Source of the DNA: Halarsenatibacter sp964462585
GTDB taxonomy: Bacteria; Bacillota; Halanaerobiia; Halanaerobiales; Halarsenatibacteraceae
Length of the DNA stretch: 9,067 bases
Assembly: GCA_964462585.1 (NCBI GenBank)
Contig: CAYXAK010000072.1
Location: forward strand, 1-9,067
Reading direction: 5' to 3'
Part shown: piece by piece, positions 1-5,574 of the stretch
How the letters are laid out: every line of letters begins with the position of its first letter
Numbering within the stretch: position 1 is the first letter of the stretch
Position numbers and translations under genes: made by a program
Notes under the pieces: generated by a model
Databases searched by the model: none
What the model was told of the DNA's origin: nothing
Seen by the model: only the letters and a program-made list of their open reading frames with translations

Positions 1-318
1 TTCGATAATGATCTCAACAAAATAGATAACCGCATAGGCGATCTAACTGTCAGAAGCACCAAGGAGCTGGAGGATGTAATAGGAGAAAAAGGGGCCAAGG
101 TGGGAATTGTTGCCGTGCCGGACGAGGCCGCCCAGAATGTGGCAGATAAGCTGGTAGATGCCGGCATAAAGGCCATATGGAACTTTGCGCCCACCCGCCT
201 ATATGTTCCGGACTATGTCACAGTCAGAAATGAAGACCTGGCAGTAGGTATCGTCAGCCTGATATATCATCTGAGCTGGCAGGAGAAGGAGGAGAAAGAA
301 AAGGAGAATGAGAGCTGA
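1..318 (+). CDS. rex: Redox-sensing transcriptional repressor Rex, C-terminal half (5' truncated by window edge)
   Basis: Rex is a homodimeric DNA-binding repressor that reads the NADH/NAD+ ratio and controls fermentation and anaerobic respiration genes. The reading frame is open from base 1 and gives 105 residues, about half of the usual length near 210; the N-terminal winged helix lies outside the window. What remains is the second half of the Rossmann NAD(H) domain: an FDND start that matches the strand after the nucleotide-binding loop, then GIVAVPDEAAQNVADKL and the very typical NFAPTRLYVPDYVTVRNEDL block, ending in the C-terminal helix that inserts into the partner subunit. The tail is a run of Glu and Lys (EKEEKEKENES). 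A GTG at 100 is internal, not a start. The gene is convergent with cheR, whose stop lies 28 bp beyond the rex stop. Confidence 0.93.
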   Translation, partial: FDNDLNKIDNRIGDLTVRSTKELEDVIGEKGAKVGIVAVPDEAAQNVADKLVDAGIKAIWNFAPTRLYVPDYVTVRNEDLAVGIVSLIYHLSWQEKEEKEKENES

Positions 319-340
319 TTATATCGGTCGGACAGCTCTC
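310..340. terminator. Candidate hairpin between convergent rex and cheR
   Basis: GAGAGCTG at 310-317 pairs perfectly with CAGCTCTC at 333-340 around a 15-nt loop, overlapping the rex stop codon and lying just beyond the cheR stop. Neither side has a clean U-tract: the minus-strand side is T-rich but broken by C. It may act as a weak bidirectional terminator for the convergent genes, but the long loop and missing U-run keep confidence low. Confidence 0.3.
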
Positions 341-346
341 TGATTG

Positions 347-1129
347 TTATCGCTGTTTTCGATAAAATGAGAGATGAACCTTATCCAGATCATAATCGCC
401 GGGGTTGAATATGAACTCTGTGTTGCCCAGAAAGAGATAGCCGCCCGGCCTCAGTGCTGACACAAATTTTTCGGTCAGCTCTTCCTTGAGCTCTCTGGTG
501 AGATAGATGAAGAAGTTGCGGCTCAATATCAGATCCCAGCCGCTTCTGTAGCTGTCATTTATGAGATCTTTTTTCTCGAACTCCACCAGGTCTATGATCT
601 CCTGGGAGAGCTGATATCTGTCATCATGTTCCTCCAGGGATGAGAAGTATTTTTCCTTCAGATCCTCCGACATATTTTTCAGGGCTTTGGCCGGGAACAC
701 TCCTCTGGACGCTGTCTTGAGGATGCCGGGATCTATATCGCTGGCCAGCAGGGTAAAGCGCCCGGGATCGACACCCATCTCCAGCAGCTGAATAGCTATG
801 GTATAGGGCTCGGATCCATTGGAGCAGGGAGCACTCCATATCTTCAGGTTTTTCTGGTTTGATATGAGATCGGGTAGGATCTCCTCCCTCATGTACTGAA
901 AGCTGTCGGGATTGCGAAAGAACTCGGAAGTGTTGATGGTGAAATGATTCATATAGGCTGACCTGAATTCGCTGTCAGTTTCCAGCAGCTTCAGGCACTC
1001 TTCGTAATCATCGACATCCTGCCTGCGCATCAGGCTGTTGGTGCGCCGCTTTACTCTTTTTAGTTTGTAACCATCGAGATTGAGATTGAGAAGCTCGGCT
1101 GCTTCATCCTTAAATTCCATAAAATCCAA
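347..1129 (-). CDS. cheR: Chemoreceptor glutamate methyltransferase CheR
   Basis: CheR transfers methyl groups from S-adenosylmethionine to glutamates on chemoreceptor signalling domains, opposing CheB. The 260-residue product (E. coli CheR 286) has a short N-terminal helical domain (about 1-65), the TINTSEFFRNP motif (64-74), the SAM-binding stretch IWSAPCSNGSEPY (97-109), the acidic ASDID motif (129-133) and SRNFFIYL (203-210), equivalent to CRNVLIYF of the family. Small departures are Ser for Cys in that last motif and NGSEPY for the usual TGEEPY. The chosen start is TTG at 1129, because AAAGGAGAG lies about 11 nt upstream of it; an in-frame ATG at 1120 would put that site too far away. 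The gene follows cheB after 1 nt, so the two are cotranscribed and probably translationally coupled. No receptor, CheA or CheW is visible nearby. CheR is confident; the exact start is less so. Confidence 0.93.
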   Translation of the reverse strand: MDFMEFKDEAAELLNLNLDGYKLKRVKRRTNSLMRRQDVDDYEECLKLLETDSEFRSAYMNHFTINTSEFFRNPDSFQYMREEILPDLISNQKNLKIWSAPCSNGSEPYTIAIQLLEMGVDPGRFTLLASDIDPGILKTASRGVFPAKALKNMSEDLKEKYFSSLEEHDDRYQLSQEIIDLVEFEKKDLINDSYRSGWDLILSRNFFIYLTRELKEELTEKFVSALRPGGYLFLGNTEFIFNPGDYDLDKVHLSFYRKQR

Positions 1130-1130
1130 C

Positions 1131-1976
1131 TTAGTTTTCTCTCCTTTCTATTACTTTGAGCAGTCTGGCGGGAATATCCTCCCGGGGAAGGATTTCATCA
1201 TAAGCTCCGGTCTCGATGACCGTGCGCGGCATGCCGTATACCAGGGCGGTGCTTTCATCCTCCACTATTCCGTAACCACCGTGTTCTTTGATGGCTTTCA
1301 TGCCCTCACCTCCATCACTGCCCATTCCTGTGAGTATAACACCTATAACTCTCTTATCATAGAGGGCAGCAAGGGAGGACATCATATAATCGGCACAGGG
1401 CCGCACCCCCCATCTTCTGGGTCTCTGGTTCAGTTCAACCCGGTTTTCCGAAAAAACCATATGATAATCTCCAGGGGCCAGCAGGACGCTGCCCGGTTTC
1501 AATCTATCTCCCGGCTCAGCTTCTTTTACCTCCAGAGCGGATTCCTGATTCAGACGGCGGGCCAGTGAAGTNNNNNNNNNNNNNNNNNNNNNNNNNNNNN
1601 NNNNNNNNNNNNNNNNNNNNNNNNNNNNNNNNNNNNNNNNNNNNNNNNNNNNNNNNNNNNNNNNNNNNNNNATGAAATCGAAGGCTCCCATCTCCAGGGC
1701 TTTCATGACCGTATCCCTGTTGTCGAGAGCGCTGACCATAAGAACCGGCAGTCCGGGGTGCTTTCTGCGCAGCACTTTTAATGTTTCCAGCCCATCCCGG
1801 ACGGGCATCTCTATATCGAGTGTTATAATATCAGGTTTTAGTTCGGCTATTTTTTCCAGAGCCTGTTCACCATTACGGGCTGTATCTATCACATTCAGCC
1901 CGGGCTCAGAATTTATCTTTTCAGAGAAAATTTTTCTCATGAAGGCTGAATCATCTACAACCAGCACATTGATCAT
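1131..1976 (-). CDS. cheB: Chemotaxis response regulator protein-glutamate methylesterase CheB (interrupted by assembly gap)
   Basis: CheB removes receptor methyl groups (and deamidates glutamines) when its receiver domain is phosphorylated by CheA. From the ATG at 1976 the receiver domain reads MINVLVVDDS, with acidic D8/D9, phospho-acceptor D54 in LDIEMPVRDG, and S82. The start is fixed by AGGAGGT 5 nt upstream; an earlier in-frame ATG at 2039 lacks such a site and adds 21 non-family residues. The C-terminal esterase domain resumes after the gap with TSLARRLNQES, then KEAEPGDRLKPG and LTGMGSDGGEGM, which carries the catalytic Asp. The 100 N at 1572-1671 hide the end of the receiver, the linker, and the GxSxGG serine and HMP histidine motifs. 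Compared with about 350 residues for the family, roughly 90 residues are missing, so the true gap should be near 270 bp and congruent to 1 modulo 3. Confidence 0.93.
   Translation of the reverse strand: MINVLVVDDSAFMRKIFSEKINSEPGLNVIDTARNGEQALEKIAELKPDIITLDIEMPVRDGLETLKVLRRKHPGLPVLMVSALDNRDTVMKALEMGAFDFXXXXXXXXXXXXXXXXXXXXXXXXXXXXXXXXXXTSLARRLNQESALEVKEAEPGDRLKPGSVLLAPGDYHMVFSENRVELNQRPRRWGVRPCADYMMSSLAALYDKRVIGVILTGMGSDGGEGMKAIKEHGGYGIVEDESTALVYGMPRTVIETGAYDEILPREDIPARLLKVIERREN
1572..1671. other. Assembly gap (100 N) inside cheB
   Basis: Exactly 100 N, the conventional placeholder for a scaffold gap of unknown size. By alignment to known CheB domain layout it should hold roughly 270 bp coding for the receiver-esterase linker and the active-site Ser and His motifs. 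The frame happens to be preserved across the placeholder. Confidence 0.95.
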
Positions 1977-1997
1977 TCTATACCTCCTGACTTTTTG

Positions 1998-2018
1998 GGC
2001 CTGTAACTGGCCTGTAGT
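1998..2018 (+). promoter_or_regulatory. 11-bp-period direct repeat resembling a WalR box, in the cheB/walJ divergent region
   Basis: The 95-bp region between the divergent cheB and walJ starts contains GGCCTGTA twice, at 1998-2005 and 2009-2016, exactly 11 bp apart. Read as a two-component operator it gives TGTAAC-N5-TGTAGT at 2002-2018, matching 11 of 12 positions of the WalR (YycF) consensus TGTWAH-N5-TGTWAH, about 54 bp upstream of walJ. One helical turn between half sites is typical for OmpR/PhoB-type regulators; the PhoB box has the same period. I see no convincing -35/-10 pair for either gene in this stretch, so the role is an inference. Confidence 0.35.
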
Positions 2019-2071
2019 AATTATTTCTGTCTGCAGCAAAAAAATCCTGCCTTAACTATGAGGTGATAAAT

Positions 2072-2905
2072 TTGGCACTTGAAACAGCAGTCCTGGCCAG
2101 CGGCAGTTCCGGAAACTGCATATTTGTGGCCGGGCGGAATACAGGTATTCTAATCGATGCCGGTCTGAGCGGGAGCAGAATAGAGGAGAGGATGCGGAGT
2201 GTGGGCTATGATCCTGCTGAGCTCGACGCCCTGCTTCTAACCCATGAACATAATGATCACATTTCCGGGGCCGGTGTAATGTCACGGCGCTATAATCTGC
2301 CTCTCTATGCCAGCGCGGAGACTCTGGCCGCCGGCAGCGACAAACTGGGCAATATCGGTGATGATCTTCTCAGGCCGGTGGGAGAGAGCTTCAGCCTGGG
2401 GGAGATTGATATCAGTACCTTCTCCCTACCACATGATGCCGCCTCTCCCCGGGGTTATATTCTGAAGGAGGGAGGGGTGAAGCTGGGATTGGCAACCGAT
2501 ATAGGCTGTATAACGCCGGAGATTGTCTCCAGCCTGCAGGGATGTGATATTCTTTTGCTGGAGTCCAATCACGATCAGGATCTGCTCCGGACCGGCAGCT
2601 ATCCCCCCAGTCTCAAGCGCAGAATCAGAAGTGAGCAGGGCCATCTTTCCAATATAGAGGCCGCCGAGCTGCTCCCACGGCTGCTGGAGGGCAAAGAGGG
2701 AGGGAAACCTGTCGTCATACTATCCCACCTCAGCCAGGAGAATAACAGGCCTGAACTGGCCTATATAACCGTCAAAAACTCGCTGCAGGCGGCCGGCTGG
2801 CAGGTAGGTGAAGATGTGATCCTGGACTGTGCCTGCCGGGATGAGGTGGCAGGCCCCTACAGCCGCAGCCAAAATGATAGAGGAGGTATCAGCAGAACGG
2901 GATGA
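2072..2905 (+). CDS. walJ: WalJ/YycJ-family metallo-beta-lactamase-fold hydrolase
   Basis: WalJ (YycJ) is a metal-dependent MBL-fold hydrolase, often encoded in the walRK region of Firmicutes and linked to coordination of cell wall metabolism and division with DNA replication; its biochemical substrate is likely nucleic acid. The 277-residue product shows the family opening VLASGSSGNC, the metal motif THEHNDH (57-63, with H58, H60, D62, H63), a downstream ATDIG aspartate, LLLESNHD, the family-specific SLKRRIRSEQGHLSN block and the final histidine in LSHLSQENN. I chose TTG at 2072, preceded by GAGGTGAT; a GTG at 2063 sits inside that ribosome binding site and would add three residues not typical of the family. 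The stop overlaps the rlmH start (ATGA). walRK themselves are not in the window. Confidence 0.92.
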   Translation: MALETAVLASGSSGNCIFVAGRNTGILIDAGLSGSRIEERMRSVGYDPAELDALLLTHEHNDHISGAGVMSRRYNLPLYASAETLAAGSDKLGNIGDDLLRPVGESFSLGEIDISTFSLPHDAASPRGYILKEGGVKLGLATDIGCITPEIVSSLQGCDILLLESNHDQDLLRTGSYPPSLKRRIRSEQGHLSNIEAAELLPRLLEGKEGGKPVVILSHLSQENNRPELAYITVKNSLQAAGWQVGEDVILDCACRDEVAGPYSRSQNDRGGISRTG

Positions 2906-3384
2906 TGGAAATAAACGTTATCGCTGTTGGCAGGATCAAGCAGAACTATATCATCCAGGGTGTGGAGGAATACTCCCGGAGACTCTCCTCCTACTGTGAT
3001 TTGAATATAATCGAAGCCAAAGAGGTGAAGATAAGCAATCAGAGCGGGGAAAAGGCCAGCGAGAAGATCAAGAAGAGAGAAGGGGAGCGACTGCTGGAGA
3101 GAATACCCGACAGGGGTTACGATATAGCCCTCGATGCCCGGGGCAAACCGATGACATCTGAAGGTCTGGCCAAATCGATCAAAAACCTGCAGGTCCAGGG
3201 TTACAGCCGTCTCAATTTTGTTATAGGCGGTTCATTGGGCCTTTCTCAGGAGCTGCTCGATTCTGTCGATTATTCCCTCTCACTCTCCCGCATGACCTTC
3301 ACACATCAGATGATCAGGCTCATACTGCTCGAACAGCTCTACAGAGCTTTTAAGATAAAAGAGGGTGAACCATACCATAAATAA
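2902..3384 (+). CDS. rlmH: 23S rRNA (pseudouridine1915-N3)-methyltransferase RlmH
   Basis: RlmH is a SPOUT-class (knotted) methyltransferase that methylates N3 of pseudouridine 1915 in helix 69 of 23S rRNA on the assembled 70S ribosome. The product has 160 residues (family about 155-160). It opens with MEINVIAVGRIK, carries the SAM-binding knot motif FVIGGSLGLS (106-115), and ends with the hallmark MTFTHQMIRLILLEQLYRAF and GEPYHK at the extreme C terminus. The first of two consecutive ATG codons overlaps the walJ stop in an ATGA arrangement, with GAGGAGGT about 14 nt upstream, so it is translationally coupled to walJ. walJ and rlmH are frequent neighbours in Firmicutes genomes. All key elements are present and the gene appears intact. 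Confidence 0.97.
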   Translation: MMEINVIAVGRIKQNYIIQGVEEYSRRLSSYCDLNIIEAKEVKISNQSGEKASEKIKKREGERLLERIPDRGYDIALDARGKPMTSEGLAKSIKNLQVQGYSRLNFVIGGSLGLSQELLDSVDYSLSLSRMTFTHQMIRLILLEQLYRAFKIKEGEPYHK

Positions 3385-3400
3385 TGAGGAGGCAGTTTAT

Positions 3401-3814
3401 ATGGATGTAAAAGTAGACTGGAAGGGCGGGCTCTGTTTTGCCGGCAGCGGCGGCTCCGGACATGAGGTGGTTATGGATGCCTCCCGGGCCACCGGTGGAG
3501 AAAATCGGGGCGCTAGTCCCATGGAGCTTCTGCTGCACGGTGTGGCCGGCTGCAGCGGTATAGATATAGTTAAAATACTGGAGAAGAAGAGGGCCGAGAT
3601 CGAGGATATTGAGATCAGCATAGAGGGGATTAGGGCTGATGATCATCCCCGCAAATTCGAAAAACTGAAGCTACATTTTGAGGTGACAGGCCGGGATATG
3701 AGCAGAAAGGATGTGGAACAGGCTGTCAATCTATCTGTGGATAAATACTGTTCGGCCAGCAACTCGCTTACGGCAGAGAAGGAAGTCAGCTTTGAGCTGA
3801 ACAGAACGGATTGA
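3401..3814 (+). CDS. OsmC/Ohr-family peroxiredoxin-like protein
   Basis: OsmC-family proteins are small dimeric thiol peroxidases that act on organic hydroperoxides; the YhfA-like branch is less well characterised. The 137-residue product carries the family motif GASPMELLLHGVAGC with Cys51, and a second conserved Cys117 in KYCSASNSL, giving the two-cysteine arrangement of active OsmC proteins. The N-terminal strand VKVDWKGGLCF also fits. The ATG at 3401 is preferred because GAGGAGG lies 8 nt upstream; a longer reading frame from GTG at 3365 overlaps the end of rlmH and has no such site. It lies 16 nt after rlmH and is the last gene before a strong terminator, so it is the distal cistron of the walJ-rlmH operon. 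Family assignment is firm; substrate is unknown. Confidence 0.88.
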   Translation: MDVKVDWKGGLCFAGSGGSGHEVVMDASRATGGENRGASPMELLLHGVAGCSGIDIVKILEKKRAEIEDIEISIEGIRADDHPRKFEKLKLHFEVTGRDMSRKDVEQAVNLSVDKYCSASNSLTAEKEVSFELNRTD

Positions 3815-3825
3815 GTCCCACTAAT

Positions 3826-3847
3826 TGTAATTCAAATGTAATTCAAA
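3826..3847 (+). repeat. Perfect 11-bp tandem repeat (TGTAATTCAAA x2), WalR-box-like
   Basis: TGTAATTCAAA occurs twice with no spacing, 11 bp after the OsmC-family stop codon. The duplication creates TGTAAT-N5-TGTAAT at 3826-3842, which matches the WalR consensus TGTWAH-N5-TGTWAH at all 12 positions. A possible weak promoter overlaps it (TTCAAA at 3831, TATAAC at 3856, spacing 19), but the terminator follows within 15 nt, so a useful transcript from there seems unlikely. It may be a regulator site or a simple slippage duplication. Confidence 0.6.
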
Positions 3848-3874
3848 TAGAAAGATATAACAGCATACAGCTGG

Positions 3875-3912
3875 AAATTCCCGCCAGCACGGCGGGAATT
3901 TTATTTTTTTTG
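3875..3912 (+). terminator. Strong rho-independent terminator after the walJ-rlmH-osmC operon
   Basis: AATTCCCGCC at 3876-3885 pairs perfectly with GGCGGGAATT at 3891-3900 around the 5-nt loop AGCAC, extended by one more A-T pair, and is followed directly by TTATTTTTTTT. This is a textbook intrinsic terminator on the plus strand, isolating the upstream operon from the PLP-enzyme cluster. Confidence 0.95.
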
Positions 3913-4096
3913 CTCTCACAGGCAGGAATTAATTAACTGCTATTGAACTTATAAAGTGAAATTAAATAAAAATGGAGGCCTTTATACTTATGTGCTTAAG
4001 ATATCAAGTATTACTTCTCTGCAAATGAGGATATTCCTGCTGAGCTTTTGAAGTTGAGGGCTAAAAAATCAAATACATGCAAGGGGGAAATAATTT
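3913..4096 (+). promoter_or_regulatory. Promoter and 5' leader region of the PLP-enzyme cluster
   Basis: This AT-rich 184-bp stretch separates the terminator from the first gene of the cluster. Candidate promoter elements are TTGAAC at 3943-3948 with a poor -10 (ATAAAA at 3966, spacing 17), and a good -10-like TATACT at 3983-3988 that lacks a clear -35. I cannot choose between them. The stretch also contains a GGAGG site and two overlapping mini reading frames (3990-4051). I saw no intrinsic-terminator hairpin between these and the structural gene, and no riboswitch I recognise. Confidence 0.35.
3990..4028 (+). CDS. Possible 12-residue leader peptide MCLRYQVLLLCK
   Basis: An ATG preceded by GGAGG with 11 nt spacing opens a 12-codon frame (MCLRYQVLLLCK) 68 bp upstream of the first cluster gene. 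Its end overlaps, as ATGA, a second mini frame at 4025-4051 (MRIFLLSF). Short hydrophobic peptides upstream of amino-acid catabolic operons can act as leader peptides, as TnaC does, and the Shine-Dalgarno sequence here is better than chance would usually give. There is no run of one amino acid's codons and no visible attenuator hairpin, so this is a candidate only. It would need transcription to start upstream of 3974. Confidence 0.3.
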   Translation: MCLRYQVLLLCK

Positions 4097-5572
4097 ATGC
4101 TGGACCTGTCTGTCGATGAAGAACGACTGGAGAATGCCGTGGAGAGGGCCAGGGAAAAGGGAGTTATCCTGCCCACATTTGAGCAGATGAAAAATCCGGA
4201 GGAGATCCCGGCTGATATCAAGGAAAAATTGAAGGATGTCGGGCTCTGGGATATGGATTCCAGCAATCTCTTCCGCATAACCTGGAAAAATGAACCGACC
4301 AGATCAGGCGGCCTCTACGATGGTGTCAATTTTGTGGAGCTGCCTTCGGAGCTCACCGGTGTAGATGCCCGCATCGTGGCCATTGTGGGCAAATGGTTTC
4401 CCACCGGTGCACATAAGGTGGGAGCGACATATGGCTGTCTTGCTCCTCAGCTTGTGACCGGTAAGTTCGACCCCACAGAAGAGAAGGCGGTCTGGCCTTC
4501 GACCGGTAATTACTGCCGGGGTGGCGCCTATAACAGCGAGCTTCTGGGCTGTGAATCGATTGCCATTCTGCCCGAGGGTATGAGCCAGGAGAGATTCGAC
4601 TGGCTGGCAGGTGTGGCCGATGAGGTCATAAGCACACCGGGTTCGGAGAGCAATATCAAGGAGATCTTCGATAAGTGCTGGGAGCTCAGGGAAACCCGGG
4701 ATAATATAAAGGTATTCAATCAGTTTGATGAGCTGGGCAATCATCTCTGGCATTATGAGGTTACCGGTGATGCCATGCTCGAGGCCTTCGATAATCTTCA
4801 GGGTGAGGCCAGCATGGCCGGTGTGGTCCTGACATCCGGATCAGGCGGAACACTGGGATCAGGTGACAGGATAAAGGATCGCTATCCCCACAGCCGCCTG
4901 GCTGTAGCTGAAGCCCTGCAGTGTCCAACACTGCTCTATAACGGTTATGGTGCCCACAGAATCGAGGGCATAGGTGATAAACATGTGCCCTGGGTGCACA
5001 ATGTCCGCAATACAGATATGGTTCTGGGTATCGATGACAATGATTCCATGAATCTCATCAGGCTGTTCAATACCGATGTCGGTCGTGAATATCTGGCAGA
5101 ACAGGGTGTGCCGGCAGAGACCATCGAGAATCTGGACCTCATGGGCATATCGGGTATTGCCAATATGCTTGGGGCCATCAAATTTGCCCGCTATTATGAG
5201 CTGGATGAGGACGATGTGGTCATGACAGTCTTCACAGACTCCATGGAGCTCTACGGTTCCCGGGTGGAGGAGATGGTAGCCGAGGCCGGCGAGGATTATA
5301 CGCGCCAGGATGCAGCGGTCGACTTCCACCGCAATCTGCGCGGACAGCGCATAGATCACATGCAGGAGCTCGATTATTATGAGAGAAAGCGCATCCATAA
5401 CCTCAAATACTACACCTGGATAGAACAGCAGGGCCGTGATGTGGAAGAGCTCGATGCTCAGTGGTATGATTATGATAATTACTGGGGAAGGCTGCACGAT
5501 ATGGCCGATGAGATCGATGAGCTGATAGAAGAATTCAACAGAAAAACAGGCCTTATGGAGGAGAATAACTGA
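4097..5572 (+). CDS. Fold-type II PLP-dependent enzyme, cysteine-synthase-like, 491 residues, substrate unknown
   Basis: This is a pyridoxal-phosphate enzyme of the tryptophan-synthase-beta/cysteine-synthase superfamily. The PLP Schiff-base lysine is probably K107 in KWFPTGAHKVGAT; STGNYCRGGA (135-144) is the loop that contacts the substrate carboxylate, and TSGSGGTLGSGD (246-257) is the glycine-rich loop for the PLP phosphate. The core is preceded by an acidic helical segment (1-60) and followed by a C-terminal region of about 95 residues rich in Asp, Glu, Tyr and Trp (395-491). At 491 residues it is much longer than cysteine synthase (about 310) or diaminopropionate ammonia-lyase YgeX (about 400), and its motifs differ from YgeX. 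The start has AAGGGGG 9 nt upstream. It is 2 nt from the next PLP gene, so the two are coupled and may form a complex or sequential pair. Likely reactions are beta-elimination or beta-replacement on an amino acid; the substrate cannot be read from sequence. OrtB-like thiolases are a more distant alternative. Confidence 0.8.
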   Translation: MLDLSVDEERLENAVERAREKGVILPTFEQMKNPEEIPADIKEKLKDVGLWDMDSSNLFRITWKNEPTRSGGLYDGVNFVELPSELTGVDARIVAIVGKWFPTGAHKVGATYGCLAPQLVTGKFDPTEEKAVWPSTGNYCRGGAYNSELLGCESIAILPEGMSQERFDWLAGVADEVISTPGSESNIKEIFDKCWELRETRDNIKVFNQFDELGNHLWHYEVTGDAMLEAFDNLQGEASMAGVVLTSGSGGTLGSGDRIKDRYPHSRLAVAEALQCPTLLYNGYGAHRIEGIGDKHVPWVHNVRNTDMVLGIDDNDSMNLIRLFNTDVGREYLAEQGVPAETIENLDLMGISGIANMLGAIKFARYYELDEDDVVMTVFTDSMELYGSRVEEMVAEAGEDYTRQDAAVDFHRNLRGQRIDHMQELDYYERKRIHNLKYYTWIEQQGRDVEELDAQWYDYDNYWGRLHDMADEIDELIEEFNRKTGLMEENN

Positions 5573-5574
5573 AG

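Noticed and set aside
310..340. Confident intrinsic terminator for rex or cheR
   Set aside because: The 8-bp stem is perfect, but the 15-nt loop and missing U-tract only allow a weak candidate.
1080..1568. 162-codon open frame on the plus strand opposite cheR/cheB
   Set aside because: It lies antisense to clearly recognisable CheR and CheB coding sequence, ends at the assembly gap, and its translation resembles no family I know.
3365..3400. N-terminal extension of the OsmC-family protein from GTG at 3365
   Set aside because: It overlaps the rlmH 3' end and lacks a ribosome binding site, whereas ATG at 3401 has GAGGAGG at 8 nt.
4859..5497. 212-codon open frame on the minus strand
   Set aside because: Entirely antisense to the PLP enzyme, whose motifs are unmistakable; the hydrophobic composition is what reverse reading of acidic codons gives.
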